Shown piece by piece: positions 35,665 to 44,685 of a stretch of 61,032 bases of DNA. Position 1 is the first letter of the stretch. Each line of letters starts with the position of its first letter. The notes under the pieces were generated by a model, which made no database searches, had not been told where the DNA came from, and worked only from the letters and a program-made list of their open reading frames with translations. A program made the translations under genes and the position numbers. The stretch is taken from assembly GCF_022678645.1 (NCBI RefSeq), contig NZ_JALBWV010000056.1, positions 1-61,032 of the forward strand, in the 5' to 3' direction. This DNA comes from Saccharopolyspora soli (GTDB lineage: Bacteria; Actinomycetota; Actinomycetes; Mycobacteriales; Pseudonocardiaceae).

Positions 35665-37976
35665 GTGGCGACGAGCGGCTGGTCGGTCGGGGTATCGACC
35701 GCACTGACATCGGGCCCTTGCTGGATGGCAGCGCCGCGTTCGTCGCCGACCTCGCACCGGCGGGGACACTGCACGCCGCCTTCGTGCGCAGCGGGCTGCC
35801 GTCGGCCAGGATCGCCGGTGTCGACACGACCGCCGCGCGGTCCGCGCCGGGTGTCGTGCGCGTGCTCACCGGCGCGGACCTCGCCCGGCACGTCGCGCCG
35901 CTGCGACCGCCGACCAACAGCCGTGCGCCGGAGCGGTTCACCCAGTTCTACGACGTACGCTCGTTTCCCCGGCAGATTCCGTGCTTGGCGGTGGACGAGG
36001 TGCGCTACGTCGGCGAGGCAGTCGCCGTGGTCGTCGCCACCGACCGCTACCTCGCTGAGGACGCGGCGGCACTGGTCGAGGTCGACTACGAGCCGCGCGA
36101 GGCGGTGACTGACGTGGTCGCCGCGCTCGAATCGGATGCGCCGGTCGTGCACGCCGACCTCGACAGCAATCTCGCCGTCTCGCTCACGCTGGCCAAGGGG
36201 GAGCTGCCCGCTGGCGACGACGTGGTCGTCGTGGCGGGGGAGTACCGGATCGCCCGCCAAGCCGGATTGTCGATCGAGTGCCGCGGCGTGCTCGCCAAGC
36301 CCGAGAACGGTCGGCTCTCGGTGTGGTCCTCCACCCAGGTGCCGTTCATCCTCCGCCAACTGCTCTGCGCGGCGACCGGGTGGAGTCCGGACGAGGTCCG
36401 CGTGCGCGCTCCCGAGGTCGGCGGCGGGTTCGGGCCGAAGGCATCGGTCTACGCCGAGGAGGTGGTCATCCCGTGGCTCGCGCGGGAGCTGGACCGGCCC
36501 GTGGCGTGGATCGAGGACCGCTACGAGAACCTGACGGTCGCGACCCAGGCCCGCGACAACCTCCACCGCACCCGGCTGACCGTCGACCGCGGCGGCCGGA
36601 TCCTGTCGTGGGAGGACGACTTCCTCGTCGACCTCGGCGTGCACAACTTCTGGATGGTCGGCGTCGTGGCGAACACCGCGGTGCACCTGCTCGGCGCGTA
36701 CCGGATCCCCGCCGTCCGGATCACCGGGCGCGGCGTGTTCAGCAACAAGACGCCAACCGCGCAGTACCGGGGCGCCGGGCGGCCGGAGGCGTCCTTCGCC
36801 CTCGAACGCAGCCTCGACGCGGCGGCCCGACGGCTGGGCATCACACCGGCGAAGCTGCGCCAGCAGAACCTCCTCGGGCCCGACGACCTCCCGCACTCGC
36901 AGGGCGTGCCGTACCGCGACGGCGTGGACATCGTCTACGACGGCGAGGACTACGCACGGGTGCTCACCGCGGCGATGGATCTGGTTGGTGAGGACGACAT
37001 CGCGGAGCTGATGCGATCGGCGGCGGCGCACGAACGGGTCGGGTTCGGCATCGGCGTCTACATGGAGGCGACGGCCCGCGGCCCGGCCGAGCCGGAGACC
37101 GCGCGGGTGCGGCTGCGCGACGACGGCACGCTTGAGGTGGCCACCGGCACCGGCCCGTCGGGGCAGGCCCACCGCACCGTGTTCGCCCAGGTCGCTGCGG
37201 ATGCCGCCCAGGTCGGCATGGACGGCGTCGAGGTGATCACCGCGGACACCGACCGGGTGCCGCAGGGACTCGGCAGCTTCGCCAGCCGCAGCGCCGTCGT
37301 CGCCGGGTCCGCGGTCCGCCTTGCGGTGGCGCAGGCCGTCGAGACCGGCCGCGCCGCGGTCGCGGAGCTGTTGCGCGTCTCGTACGCGGAGCCCGCACCC
37401 GGTGGTTTCCGCGTGCCAGACACCGGTCGGCACGTGACCTGGGCCGAGCTCGCGGCGCTCCTGCGGGACAGCGCAGCGGTGATCGACGAGGTGCACACGT
37501 TCGCGCCGCCGACCGTGACCTGGACGATGGGCGTGCACGCCGTCGCAGTCGTGGTCGACATCGAGACCGGCGGTGTCCGGGTCGTGCGCTACGGGGTGGC
37601 GCACGAGACCGGGTCGCCGCTGAACCCGCGCGTCGTCGACGGCCAGCTTCGCGGCGGGGTGGTCCAGGGCATCGGCGGCGCTCTGCTGGAACGCGTCACC
37701 CACGACGCCGCCGGGCAGCCGCAGTCGGTGACGCTCGCGGACTACCTCGTCCCGGAGGCGACTGACGTGCCCGAGGTCCAGCTCGCCCACCTAGACGCGC
37801 CGAGCCAGCTCAACCCGCTCGGCATCAAGGGCGTCGGGGAGAGCGGGATCATCGCCAGTGGCGCGGCGGTCGCCGGTGCGGTCGACGACGCGCTCGAAGA
37901 GTTCGGCGTGCACGTCGCGTGCTGCCCGATGACCTCCGACCACCTCCTGGAGCTGATCGAGGAGGCGCGGCGGTGA
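35661..37976 (+). CDS. molybdenum hydroxylase large subunit 1 (CoxL/XdhB-like)
   Basis: Molybdopterin-binding catalytic subunit of the xanthine dehydrogenase family, 771 aa, starting GTG in the GntR-1 stop. These enzymes hydroxylate electron-poor ring carbons with oxygen from water. The cofactor motif GGGFGPKASVY and the catalytic base Glu727 (KGVGESG) are present. The loop reads AQYRGAGRPEA, not the AYxCSFR of true CO dehydrogenase, so this is not a CODH. Genes for the flavin and iron-sulfur subunits follow in L-M-S order with overlapping stops and starts. The substrate is unknown. Confidence 0.93.
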   Translation: MSGDERLVGRGIDRTDIGPLLDGSAAFVADLAPAGTLHAAFVRSGLPSARIAGVDTTAARSAPGVVRVLTGADLARHVAPLRPPTNSRAPERFTQFYDVRSFPRQIPCLAVDEVRYVGEAVAVVVATDRYLAEDAAALVEVDYEPREAVTDVVAALESDAPVVHADLDSNLAVSLTLAKGELPAGDDVVVVAGEYRIARQAGLSIECRGVLAKPENGRLSVWSSTQVPFILRQLLCAATGWSPDEVRVRAPEVGGGFGPKASVYAEEVVIPWLARELDRPVAWIEDRYENLTVATQARDNLHRTRLTVDRGGRILSWEDDFLVDLGVHNFWMVGVVANTAVHLLGAYRIPAVRITGRGVFSNKTPTAQYRGAGRPEASFALERSLDAAARRLGITPAKLRQQNLLGPDDLPHSQGVPYRDGVDIVYDGEDYARVLTAAMDLVGEDDIAELMRSAAAHERVGFGIGVYMEATARGPAEPETARVRLRDDGTLEVATGTGPSGQAHRTVFAQVAADAAQVGMDGVEVITADTDRVPQGLGSFASRSAVVAGSAVRLAVAQAVETGRAAVAELLRVSYAEPAPGGFRVPDTGRHVTWAELAALLRDSAAVIDEVHTFAPPTVTWTMGVHAVAVVVDIETGGVRVVRYGVAHETGSPLNPRVVDGQLRGGVVQGIGGALLERVTHDAAGQPQSVTLADYLVPEATDVPEVQLAHLDAPSQLNPLGIKGVGESGIIASGAAVAGAVDDALEEFGVHVACCPMTSDHLLELIEEARR

Positions 37977-38848
37977 AACCGGCCCCGGTGACGCTCGTCC
38001 GCCCGCGCGGCGTGGCGGAGTGCCTTGCCGCACTCGACCCGGCGGACGGCTCAGTGGTCAAGGTCATCGCGGGCGGGCAGAGCCTGATGCCGATGCTCGC
38101 GCTCCGAATGTCCACACCGGACAGACTGGTCGACGTCGGGCGCGTCGCGGAGCTGACGGCCGTCGTGCCCGGCGAGCGGGTCGTCGAGCTCGGCGCGCGG
38201 ATCCGTCACCGGCAGCTGGTCGACGGTGCGGCTGGGCCGGCACCAGCCATCCTCGGCATGGCGGCCAGGCACATCGGCCACGACGCCATCCGCAACCGGG
38301 GAACGCTCGGCGGCAGTCTCGCGCACGCCGACCCCGCCGCGGAGCTGCCAGCCGTGATGGTCCTGCTGGACGCCGAGATCGTGTGTCGGTCACTGGCCGC
38401 AGGCACCCGGACGATCCCCGCGCGCGCATTCTTCCTCGGGCCCTACCTGACCGCGATGCGCGACGACGAGCTGCTGACGGCGGTCCGGGTCCCGCGCGCG
38501 GACGTCGGCACGCGGTACGGGTTCGTCGAGTTCTCGCCTCGGCACGGCGACTACGCCCGCGCGGGCGCGCTGTGCGCGGTGCACACCGATCCGGACGGGA
38601 CCGTCCGGCGGGTTGGCGCGGTGTTGTTCGCCGTGGGTTCGACGCCGGTCGATGTGAGTGGCGCGCTGGCGGCGGCCGAGGGACACCCGCTGCTGGCCTG
38701 CCCGTGGGAGGACCTGGCCACCGACGCCGTCGCGTCGTTGCCGCCGCCAGGGGAGGACGGCGAGACCGCCGCCAGACGTCGGCTGGCCGCTGTCGCGCTG
38801 CGCCGCGCACTCCAACAAGCGTCCACATTGGATGGATGGGTCCGATGA
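37973..38848 (+). CDS. molybdenum hydroxylase FAD subunit 1 (CoxM-like)
   Basis: Medium subunit of 291 aa that binds FAD and passes electrons from the iron-sulfur subunit to the acceptor. GTG 37973 overlaps the large-subunit TGA. Both FAD signatures are intact: AGGQSLMPML (about residues 32-41) and TLGGSLAHADPAAELP (about 107-122). The C-terminal CO-dehydrogenase-flavoprotein domain is complete. Confidence 0.93.
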   Translation: MKPAPVTLVRPRGVAECLAALDPADGSVVKVIAGGQSLMPMLALRMSTPDRLVDVGRVAELTAVVPGERVVELGARIRHRQLVDGAAGPAPAILGMAARHIGHDAIRNRGTLGGSLAHADPAAELPAVMVLLDAEIVCRSLAAGTRTIPARAFFLGPYLTAMRDDELLTAVRVPRADVGTRYGFVEFSPRHGDYARAGALCAVHTDPDGTVRRVGAVLFAVGSTPVDVSGALAAAEGHPLLACPWEDLATDAVASLPPPGEDGETAARRRLAAVALRRALQQASTLDGWVR

Positions 38849-39465
38849 CGCATGACATCTCGGTCCGCGTGAACGGCGCGGAGGGTCGGGGGCCAGTGGC
38901 CGACCGGCTCACCCTGGCCGACTACCTCCGCGAGCGGCGCGGGCTGACCGGTACCAAGCTCGGATGCGAGCAAGGGGTCTGCGGCGCGTGCACCGTCCTG
39001 CTCGACGGCGAGTCGGTGCGGTCGTGCCTGGTCCTGGCGGCGCAGGCGGACGAGTTCGACGTGGTCACCGTCGAAGGTCTCACCGCCGCCTCGGCCGCCG
39101 CCGGGGACCTGCGGGAGGCGTTCGCGCGACACGACGCGCTGCAATGCGGTTTCTGCACTCCAGGGTTCCTCGTCGCGGGCGTCGAGTTGCTCGCCCGCGA
39201 CGAGCTGGACGAGGCGACCGTCCGCGAGGCGCTGTCCGGGAACCTCTGCCGCTGCACCGGATACGGCGGCATCGTCGCGGCGATCCTCGACGTGCACGGG
39301 CGCCGCGGCGCGGTCCCGATCACCGCCTGCCCCGAGGAGACTCCGCCGACTCACGGGGACCGTCGCCGCGCGGCGGTCCTGCTGTTGCTGGCCGGGCTCG
39401 CCCTGCTGGTCGGTCTGCTGGTCCGCCGTTGGCGCTCACGGACGGAAGGAGGTCCGCATGAGTGA
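38845..39465 (+). CDS. molybdenum hydroxylase [2Fe-2S] subunit 1 with C-terminal membrane anchor
   Basis: Small electron-transfer subunit, 206 aa, overlapping coxM by ATGA. The plant-type cluster motif is CEQGVCGACTVLLDG, and the second cluster uses CGFC and CRCTGYGG. Family members end at about 160 residues. This one continues with a ~40-residue tail containing a single hydrophobic helix (RAAVLLLLAGLALLVGLLV) followed by RRWRSR, that is a tail anchor with cytosolic or interfacial positive charge. It would tether the enzyme to the membrane, near the quinone pool. The second enzyme set lacks this tail but has CoxG. Confidence 0.92.
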   Translation: MTHDISVRVNGAEGRGPVADRLTLADYLRERRGLTGTKLGCEQGVCGACTVLLDGESVRSCLVLAAQADEFDVVTVEGLTAASAAAGDLREAFARHDALQCGFCTPGFLVAGVELLARDELDEATVREALSGNLCRCTGYGGIVAAILDVHGRRGAVPITACPEETPPTHGDRRRAAVLLLLAGLALLVGLLVRRWRSRTEGGPHE

Positions 39466-40618
39466 CACTTTCGCTTTTCCACTCATGCGACCGACCGGGT
39501 GCGGGTGTCCCGCAAGACATGGAAGGAACCGCATGACGAACACCGCTTTTCCCGACGCGGCCGCGCAGGCCGCCCACCTCACCCAGCGCTTCGTCAGCAA
39601 CGGCGTGCCGCTCGACGACGTGAACACGATCATCGCCGAGCTCGACGGATGGCCGAGCTGGTACGCCGCCTGGGAGCGGGTCGGGGACGCGCGCACGCGG
39701 TACGCCGACGACGCCGAGCGGGCCGGAGCCGAGCTGACGGCCGCGGAGCTGCGCCTGATCGCCGCGCTTGAGTACCACTTCGGCAAGTTCCTCTTCGTGC
39801 ACGACCAGGACGTCCTGCACACCGGCTCGCGCAAGGCCGCGCAGGCGTACCGGCAGGCGATCGGCCTGCTCCCGTGGCCGGGTCGCATCGTCGACGTCGA
39901 GCACGGCGGCGCGACGCTGCCGGGCGTGTTCCGGGCACCGGGCCAGGACGCGCCGTGGCCGACGGTGATCCTCGTGCCGGGCCTGGACGCGGCGAAGGAG
40001 GAGCTGCACCTGTTCAGCGAGGTGTTCCTGCGGCGCGGCATGGCGACGTTCGTCGTGGACGGACCGGGCCAGGGCGAGTCCGAGTTCGACCACCGCCTCA
40101 CTGCGGAGTGGGAGGACGTGGCCTCCTCGATCCTGGCCGCGCTCGCCACTGTGGACGGGGTCGATCCCGGCCGGATCGCCGTCGTCGGGGTCAGCCTCGG
40201 CGGCTACTACGCCGCTCGGGCGGCGGCGCGGACTCCGGGGCTGCGGGCCGGGGTGTCGCTCGGCGGGTGCTACAGCATGGCGGAGTCGTGGTCCAACCTC
40301 GCATTCCTCAGCCGACAGGCGTTCCGGGTGCGGACCGGAGCCCAGGACGAGGCGGCGGCTCTCGTCAACGCCGAGGCGTTCGGCCTGGCCTCGTGCCCGC
40401 CGGAGCGGGACGTTCCGTTCCTGGTCGTGCACGGGGAGCGGGATCGGTTGTTCGACCTGAACCAGGCGCGGCGCATGGTCGAGCACTTCGGCGAGCGCGC
40501 GGAACTGGTGCTTGAGCCGGACGGCAACCACGTCCTGCACAACCTCGGGTACCGGATCCGACCGCTCGTGGCCGACTGGGTCCGGCGCCGCCTCACCCCG
40601 GTTTCGGTCGCTTCCTGA
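39458..40618 (+). CDS. alpha/beta hydrolase, 2,6-dihydroxypseudooxynicotine hydrolase-like
   Basis: Hydrolase of 386 aa from ATG 39458 (GGAAGGAGGT just before) or 361 aa from ATG 39533 (GGAAGGA before); both starts are well equipped. A helical N-terminal cap region precedes the hydrolase fold. The nucleophile elbow is GVSLGGYY, with the acid in HGERDRLFD and histidine in DGNHVLHN. The family includes the nicotine-pathway enzyme that cleaves a C-C bond of a hydroxylated pyridine ring, and polyketide-type C-C hydrolases. Following two hydroxylase sets, a hydrolytic ring- or side-chain cleavage is likely. Confidence 0.85.
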   Translation: MSDTFAFPLMRPTGCGCPARHGRNRMTNTAFPDAAAQAAHLTQRFVSNGVPLDDVNTIIAELDGWPSWYAAWERVGDARTRYADDAERAGAELTAAELRLIAALEYHFGKFLFVHDQDVLHTGSRKAAQAYRQAIGLLPWPGRIVDVEHGGATLPGVFRAPGQDAPWPTVILVPGLDAAKEELHLFSEVFLRRGMATFVVDGPGQGESEFDHRLTAEWEDVASSILAALATVDGVDPGRIAVVGVSLGGYYAARAAARTPGLRAGVSLGGCYSMAESWSNLAFLSRQAFRVRTGAQDEAAALVNAEAFGLASCPPERDVPFLVVHGERDRLFDLNQARRMVEHFGERAELVLEPDGNHVLHNLGYRIRPLVADWVRRRLTPVSVAS

Positions 40619-40650
40619 ACGGTTCCGAAACCTGTGCTGGCCGCTGACAC

Positions 40651-40679
40651 TTGACGCGTGACACATCACACGCCAGACT
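40651..40679 (+). promoter_or_regulatory. promoter and operator of the binding-protein gene
   Basis: TTGACG (40651-40656), 17 bases, CAGACT (40674-40679). The spacer contains TGACACATCACA at 40659-40670, the same 12-mer in the same spacer position as in the GntR-1 promoter. The binding protein should therefore be co-regulated with the GntR-1 operon. Confidence 0.55.
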
Positions 40680-40724
40680 CCGGGCGATCGACACGGAGGT
40701 CGGCTCAGTACAGGGAGGCTCGGC

Positions 40725-41714
40725 ATGCGCAAGCTCTTGGTGTCACTGACCTCGGTGGTCGCTGCGGCGGCCCTTGCCAGTTGCGGAACCCCGGCAGCGG
40801 TGGGCGGCGATCCGGCCCAGATCAAGATCGGCTACCCGTCGGACACCGCGTCGTACGGGGACCTGTACGTCTGCCAGGACGAGGGGATCTTCGCCAAGCA
40901 CGGCCTGAACGTCCAGCTGACGTTGCTCAAGACCAGCTCCCAGCTCGTCGCGGCGCTGTCGTCCAACGCCGTGCAGATCGCGGGTGGCGACGGCCGGAGC
41001 ATCGCGACCGGCGCACTGCAGGACGCCGACCTGAAGATGATCGAGCTCAAGCTGCCGAAGTACTTCGTCGAGATGTTCGGCGAGCCGGGCATCAAGTCGG
41101 TCGAGGACCTGCGCGGCAAGAAGATCGGCGTCACCGCGCCCGGCTCGGTCACCGACACCGCCACCCGGATCATGCTGAAGGACAAGGGTCTCACCAACGA
41201 CGTGCAGATCTCCAACCTGACCTCGCTGCCCGCGCTGATCGCCGCGGCCAAGAGCGGTGAGGTCAACGCGATCGTCACCGCGCCCCCGCAGGGCGTGTCC
41301 ACACAGGACCAGGGGTGGCACAAGATCACCGACATGACCAACTACAAGACGGCGGGCAGCGTCTACGCGGTGACCGGTGAGTTCGCGAAGAGCCATCCCG
41401 AGACGGTGAGCAAGTTCGTCAAGGCGAACGTGGAGTGCCTGGCATACCTGCAGAAGGACGAGAACCGCGACAAGAGCATCGCCGCGATCCAGAAGCACAC
41501 CAAGACCGAGGATCCCAAGATGGCCGCGTACGCCTACGACTTCTTCAAGAAGGTGTGGGTGACCGATCCGGTGGTGGACGAGGAGATCGTGCGCGAGGCG
41601 TTCGTCGAGGCCGCGGCTGGCGGCCCGGTCCCGAACGACATCTCCCGGTTCATCGACAACAGCTTCCTCGACAAATTGCGCGCCGAGGGCTTCATCGACC
41701 AGGTGACCAAGTGA
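40725..41714 (+). CDS. ABC substrate-binding lipoprotein (SsuA/NMT1-like)
   Basis: Extracellular binding protein of 329 aa with lipobox LASC (Cys20). It has the NMT1/THI5-like fold pattern: IKIGYPSDTASYGDLYVCQDEGIFAKHGLNVQL at the N-terminal lobe (pattern), DLRGKKIGVTAPGSVTDTA, and SKFVKANVECLAYLQ. Relatives bind sulfonates, pyrimidine precursors, nitrate and aromatic acids. It completes the importer encoded at 33016 and 34073. It has its own promoter, giving excess binding protein. Confidence 0.92.
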   Translation: MRKLLVSLTSVVAAAALASCGTPAAVGGDPAQIKIGYPSDTASYGDLYVCQDEGIFAKHGLNVQLTLLKTSSQLVAALSSNAVQIAGGDGRSIATGALQDADLKMIELKLPKYFVEMFGEPGIKSVEDLRGKKIGVTAPGSVTDTATRIMLKDKGLTNDVQISNLTSLPALIAAAKSGEVNAIVTAPPQGVSTQDQGWHKITDMTNYKTAGSVYAVTGEFAKSHPETVSKFVKANVECLAYLQKDENRDKSIAAIQKHTKTEDPKMAAYAYDFFKKVWVTDPVVDEEIVREAFVEAAAGGPVPNDISRFIDNSFLDKLRAEGFIDQVTK

Positions 41715-41770
41715 CGACCATCGGGTCCGGCACCGCCAGCGCGCGACCTTCCTGACGGTCGGCAACCGGT

Positions 41771-42340
41771 TCAGCCGATCTGGCCGTCCCAGGCGCGCGG
41801 CGCGGCGGCAGTCACGCCCGCGCGGACGAGGGCCCGGCGCACTGAATGGTCGATGACGTCGTCCACGGTCTTCGGAAGCGCGTAGCACGCTGGCACGGGC
41901 GGCATGATCACCGCGCCGGACTCGGCCGCGGCGCTCATCGCGCGCAGATGGCCCAGGTGCAAGGGCGTTTCGCGGACCATCAGCACCAGCGGCCTGCCCT
42001 CCTTGAGGCACACGTCCGCGGCGCGCACGATGAGGTCGTTGGCGTGGCAGTACGCGATCGCGGACAGGGTCCGGATCGAACAGGGGACGACCAGCATCGC
42101 GTCGACGGGATACGACCCGGACGCGATGGTCGCCCCGATGGCCGACGGCTTGTGCACGACATCGGCGAGCTGCTCGACGTCTCGTGCGGTGCGCTCGTCG
42201 CACTCCTGGGCGATGGTCAGCGCGGCGGCCCTGGACACGACGAGGTGGGTCTCCACGTCGGGCAGCTCCCGCAGGATCCGCAGCATCCGGACGCCGTAGG
42301 GCGCACCGCTGGCGCCGGTCATGGCGACGATGACCCGCAT
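41771..42340 (-). CDS. ubiX: flavin prenyltransferase UbiX
   Basis: Makes prenylated FMN, the cofactor of UbiD decarboxylases, from FMN and dimethylallyl (pyro)phosphate; 189 aa. ATG 42340 follows GAGGAAG; the frame is open further upstream. Motifs are MTGASGAPYG at the N-terminus, VVPCSIRTLSAIAY around residue 85, and LVLMVRETPLHLGHL. It is transcribed away from the ubiD gene across a shared 156-bp regulatory region. Confidence 0.95.
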   Translation of the reverse strand: MRVIVAMTGASGAPYGVRMLRILRELPDVETHLVVSRAAALTIAQECDERTARDVEQLADVVHKPSAIGATIASGSYPVDAMLVVPCSIRTLSAIAYCHANDLIVRAADVCLKEGRPLVLMVRETPLHLGHLRAMSAAAESGAVIMPPVPACYALPKTVDDVIDHSVRRALVRAGVTAAAPRAWDGQIG

Positions 42341-42369
42341 CGCTTCCTCGATCCTTGAGATTGGTATGA

Positions 42370-42464
42370 GCGTCGACACTTTAGTCTGAATTTGCTTAGA
42401 TCGTTAGTTTATTCGCTGGTCTGGACAGTGCTTCGGAGAACTGCTTCACTGAGGTGTCGACACT
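42370..42464. promoter_or_regulatory. two GTCGACACT sites in the ubiX-ubiD divergent region
   Basis: GCGTCGACACTTT (42370-42382) and GTGTCGACACTTT (42454-42466) are direct repeats, 84 bp apart, lying between the divergent genes. They share GTCGACACT with the inverted pair at 32875-32949. The right-hand site contains the perfect palindrome GTGTCGACAC. GntR-2, encoded directly after ubiD, is the best candidate binder. Confidence 0.55.
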
Positions 42465-42496
42465 TTGCGGGTCGACGGGCCTGGAGGTTGGTAGCT

Positions 42497-43951
42497 ATGG
42501 GAGTGTCGATCGACGAGATCGTCGACTTGCGCACCTGGTTGAACGCGGTCCGGGAGATCGGCGACCTGCGCGAGGTGCGCGGGGCGGACTGGCACCTGGA
42601 GATCGGTGCCGCCTCGGAGGTCAACTACCGGCTGCCGTCACCGGCGGCGCTGCTTTTCGACGACATCGCCAGCTATCCGACCGGCATGCGGGTGCTCACC
42701 GGCAGCATGTCCAACGCCCGTCGGCTCGGGCTCACCCTGCGGCTCGGCGCCGAGCTCGACGACCACGCGCTGGTGCGCGCGCTGCGCGGCAAGCCGGGGG
42801 AGTGGCTTCGCGATCACGACAAGTACCCCGCGCGGGCCGTCGACTCCGGCCCGGTGCTGGAGATCGTCGAGCGGGACGACGAGATCGACCTGCTCCGCTT
42901 CCCAGTGCCGACGTGGCACGAATCCGACGGAGGCCGCTACATCGGCACCGGGTGCGCGGTGTTCACCACCGACCCGGACACCGGCGTGGTGAACGCGGGC
43001 GCGTACCGGATGCAGGTGCAGGGCGACCGCACGGCCACGATCAACATCGAATCGGGCAAGCACGGCGCCATGCACATCCGCGAGTGGTTCGCCAAGCACG
43101 GCCGTGCGCCGATCACCGCCTCGCTCGGAGGTGACCCGCTGATGGTCATCGCGGCCGGTACCGAGGTGCCGACTGGGGTGTCGGAGCTGGACTACGTCGG
43201 GTCGATCCTCGGCAGACCGGTGGAGATCATCCCCGGCGAGGTGACCGGCCTGCCGGTGCCAGCGTCGGCCGAGATCGTGGTGGAGGGGTGGCTGCGCCCG
43301 GACCGCACGGCCGAAGAGGGCCCGTTCGGCGAGTGGACCGGCTACTACAGCGGTGGGAGCGAGCAGGTGCTGATGCTCGACGTCGAACGCGTCTACCGGC
43401 GGAGCGACCCGATCCTGCTCGGCACCCCGCCCGGCAAGCCGCCGCACGACTACTCCTACATGCGCAGCGTGATGAAGTCGTCCATGATCCTCGACTCGCT
43501 CATCGCCACCGGCCTGCCCGAGGTGCGCGGTGTCTGGGCGCACGAGGAGGGCGGCGGGCGCCAGCTGGTCGCGGTGGCCATCGACCAGAAGTACGCCGGG
43601 CACGCGCGGCAGGCGGGCCTGCTCACCTCCCAGCTGCCGACCGCCGCCTACATGAACAAGTTCGTGATCGTGGTCGACGGCGACGTCGACACCCGCAGCC
43701 TCAGCGAGGTCATGTGGGCGGTGTGCACGCGCACCGACCCGGCGAAGGACATCGAGATCCTGCACCAGACCTGGGGCAGCCGCGTCGACCCCCTCGCCGA
43801 CGCGGGGGCGCCGCGCTACAACACCCGCGCCGTGATCGACGCGTGCCGCCCTTACGAGCGGCTTGCCGACTTTCCGGTCGTCGCGGAGGCCAGCCAGGCG
43901 TTGCGCGAGCGGGTCATCGCGAAGTGGCCAGATCTGTTGGGGGGACGATGA
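42497..43951 (+). CDS. ubiD: UbiD family prenyl-FMN decarboxylase
   Basis: Reversible (de)carboxylase for aromatic, heteroaromatic or unsaturated acids using prFMN from UbiX, 484 aa. GGAGG at 42483-42487 supports the ATG. The catalytic Arg-Glu-Glu set is visible: Arg171 in AYRMQV, Glu274 and Glu279 in EEGPFGEW, with the spacing seen in fungal Fdc1. The prFMN/metal region INIESGKHGAMHI is intact. Next to two molybdenum hydroxylases, a heteroaryl carboxylate is a likely substrate. Its TGA overlaps the ATG of GntR-2. Confidence 0.95.
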   Translation: MGVSIDEIVDLRTWLNAVREIGDLREVRGADWHLEIGAASEVNYRLPSPAALLFDDIASYPTGMRVLTGSMSNARRLGLTLRLGAELDDHALVRALRGKPGEWLRDHDKYPARAVDSGPVLEIVERDDEIDLLRFPVPTWHESDGGRYIGTGCAVFTTDPDTGVVNAGAYRMQVQGDRTATINIESGKHGAMHIREWFAKHGRAPITASLGGDPLMVIAAGTEVPTGVSELDYVGSILGRPVEIIPGEVTGLPVPASAEIVVEGWLRPDRTAEEGPFGEWTGYYSGGSEQVLMLDVERVYRRSDPILLGTPPGKPPHDYSYMRSVMKSSMILDSLIATGLPEVRGVWAHEEGGGRQLVAVAIDQKYAGHARQAGLLTSQLPTAAYMNKFVIVVDGDVDTRSLSEVMWAVCTRTDPAKDIEILHQTWGSRVDPLADAGAPRYNTRAVIDACRPYERLADFPVVAEASQALRERVIAKWPDLLGGR

Positions 43952-44685
43952 AAGCCGCCACCTCGTCCGAAGTGGACCAGTCGGCCGCGGACAGCTTGAG
44001 CAGGCGTGCGTTGCTCCGCGTCCTGGGCCGGGAGAACAGCGCGAGCCTGGTCGACGAGATCATCATCAAGGTCGGAGTGGACATCATCGAGGGCAGGTTG
44101 ATGCCCGGCGATGACCTGAACTCGGTCGAGCTGGGCCGCGCGTTCGGCACCAGCCGCACCCCCGTCCGCGAAGCGCTGCTCACCTTGCAGCGCGAGGGTT
44201 TCGTCGACATCCCCGCGCACCGGCGCCCGCGGGTCGCGACCCTGTCGCTGGACGAGGTTCGGGACCTGTACCTCGTCCGGGCGCACCTGCACCGGATGGT
44301 GAGCCGGTGCGTCGTGGCCGAGGCGACCGACGACGACCTCGCGGAACTGCGCGAGGTCCAGGCCAGGCTGCGGGCGACGGCCGAGGCGGGCGATGTCGAC
44401 CAGTACTTCTGGACCAATGTCGAGTTCCGCAACACCGAGGCGCGGCTGTCCGGCAACCGCACGTTGTGCCGGGTGCTGGACGGCCTCGGGCTTCGCATGC
44501 TCCAGCTGCGCCACCTGAGCCTGTCGTTGCCCGGTCGGATGTCCCGATCCCTTGAAGACCACGAGCGCCTGCTCCGCGCCTACGAGGACCGGGACGCCGA
44601 CCTCGCCGCCGCCTTGACCGCGTCGATCGTCCTGCGCGGCCTGCACACGATTGAGGAGTCCGGATGGGTGGAACCGAAGCCATGA
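43948..44685 (+). CDS. GntR family regulator, FCD type (GntR-2)
   Basis: A 245-aa regulator. Winged helix at residues ~45-105 (GDDLNSVELGRAFGTSRTPVREALLTLQREGFV, family pattern), followed by an FCD domain in which a metal-type histidine arrangement is partly visible (RAHLHRMVSR, and EDHERLLRAYEDRD). Its start overlaps the ubiD stop and its own TGA overlaps the amidohydrolase ATG, so it is embedded in a long operon. It is the probable binder of the GTCGACACT sites. Confidence 0.92.
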   Translation: MKAATSSEVDQSAADSLSRRALLRVLGRENSASLVDEIIIKVGVDIIEGRLMPGDDLNSVELGRAFGTSRTPVREALLTLQREGFVDIPAHRRPRVATLSLDEVRDLYLVRAHLHRMVSRCVVAEATDDDLAELREVQARLRATAEAGDVDQYFWTNVEFRNTEARLSGNRTLCRVLDGLGLRMLQLRHLSLSLPGRMSRSLEDHERLLRAYEDRDADLAAALTASIVLRGLHTIEESGWVEPKP

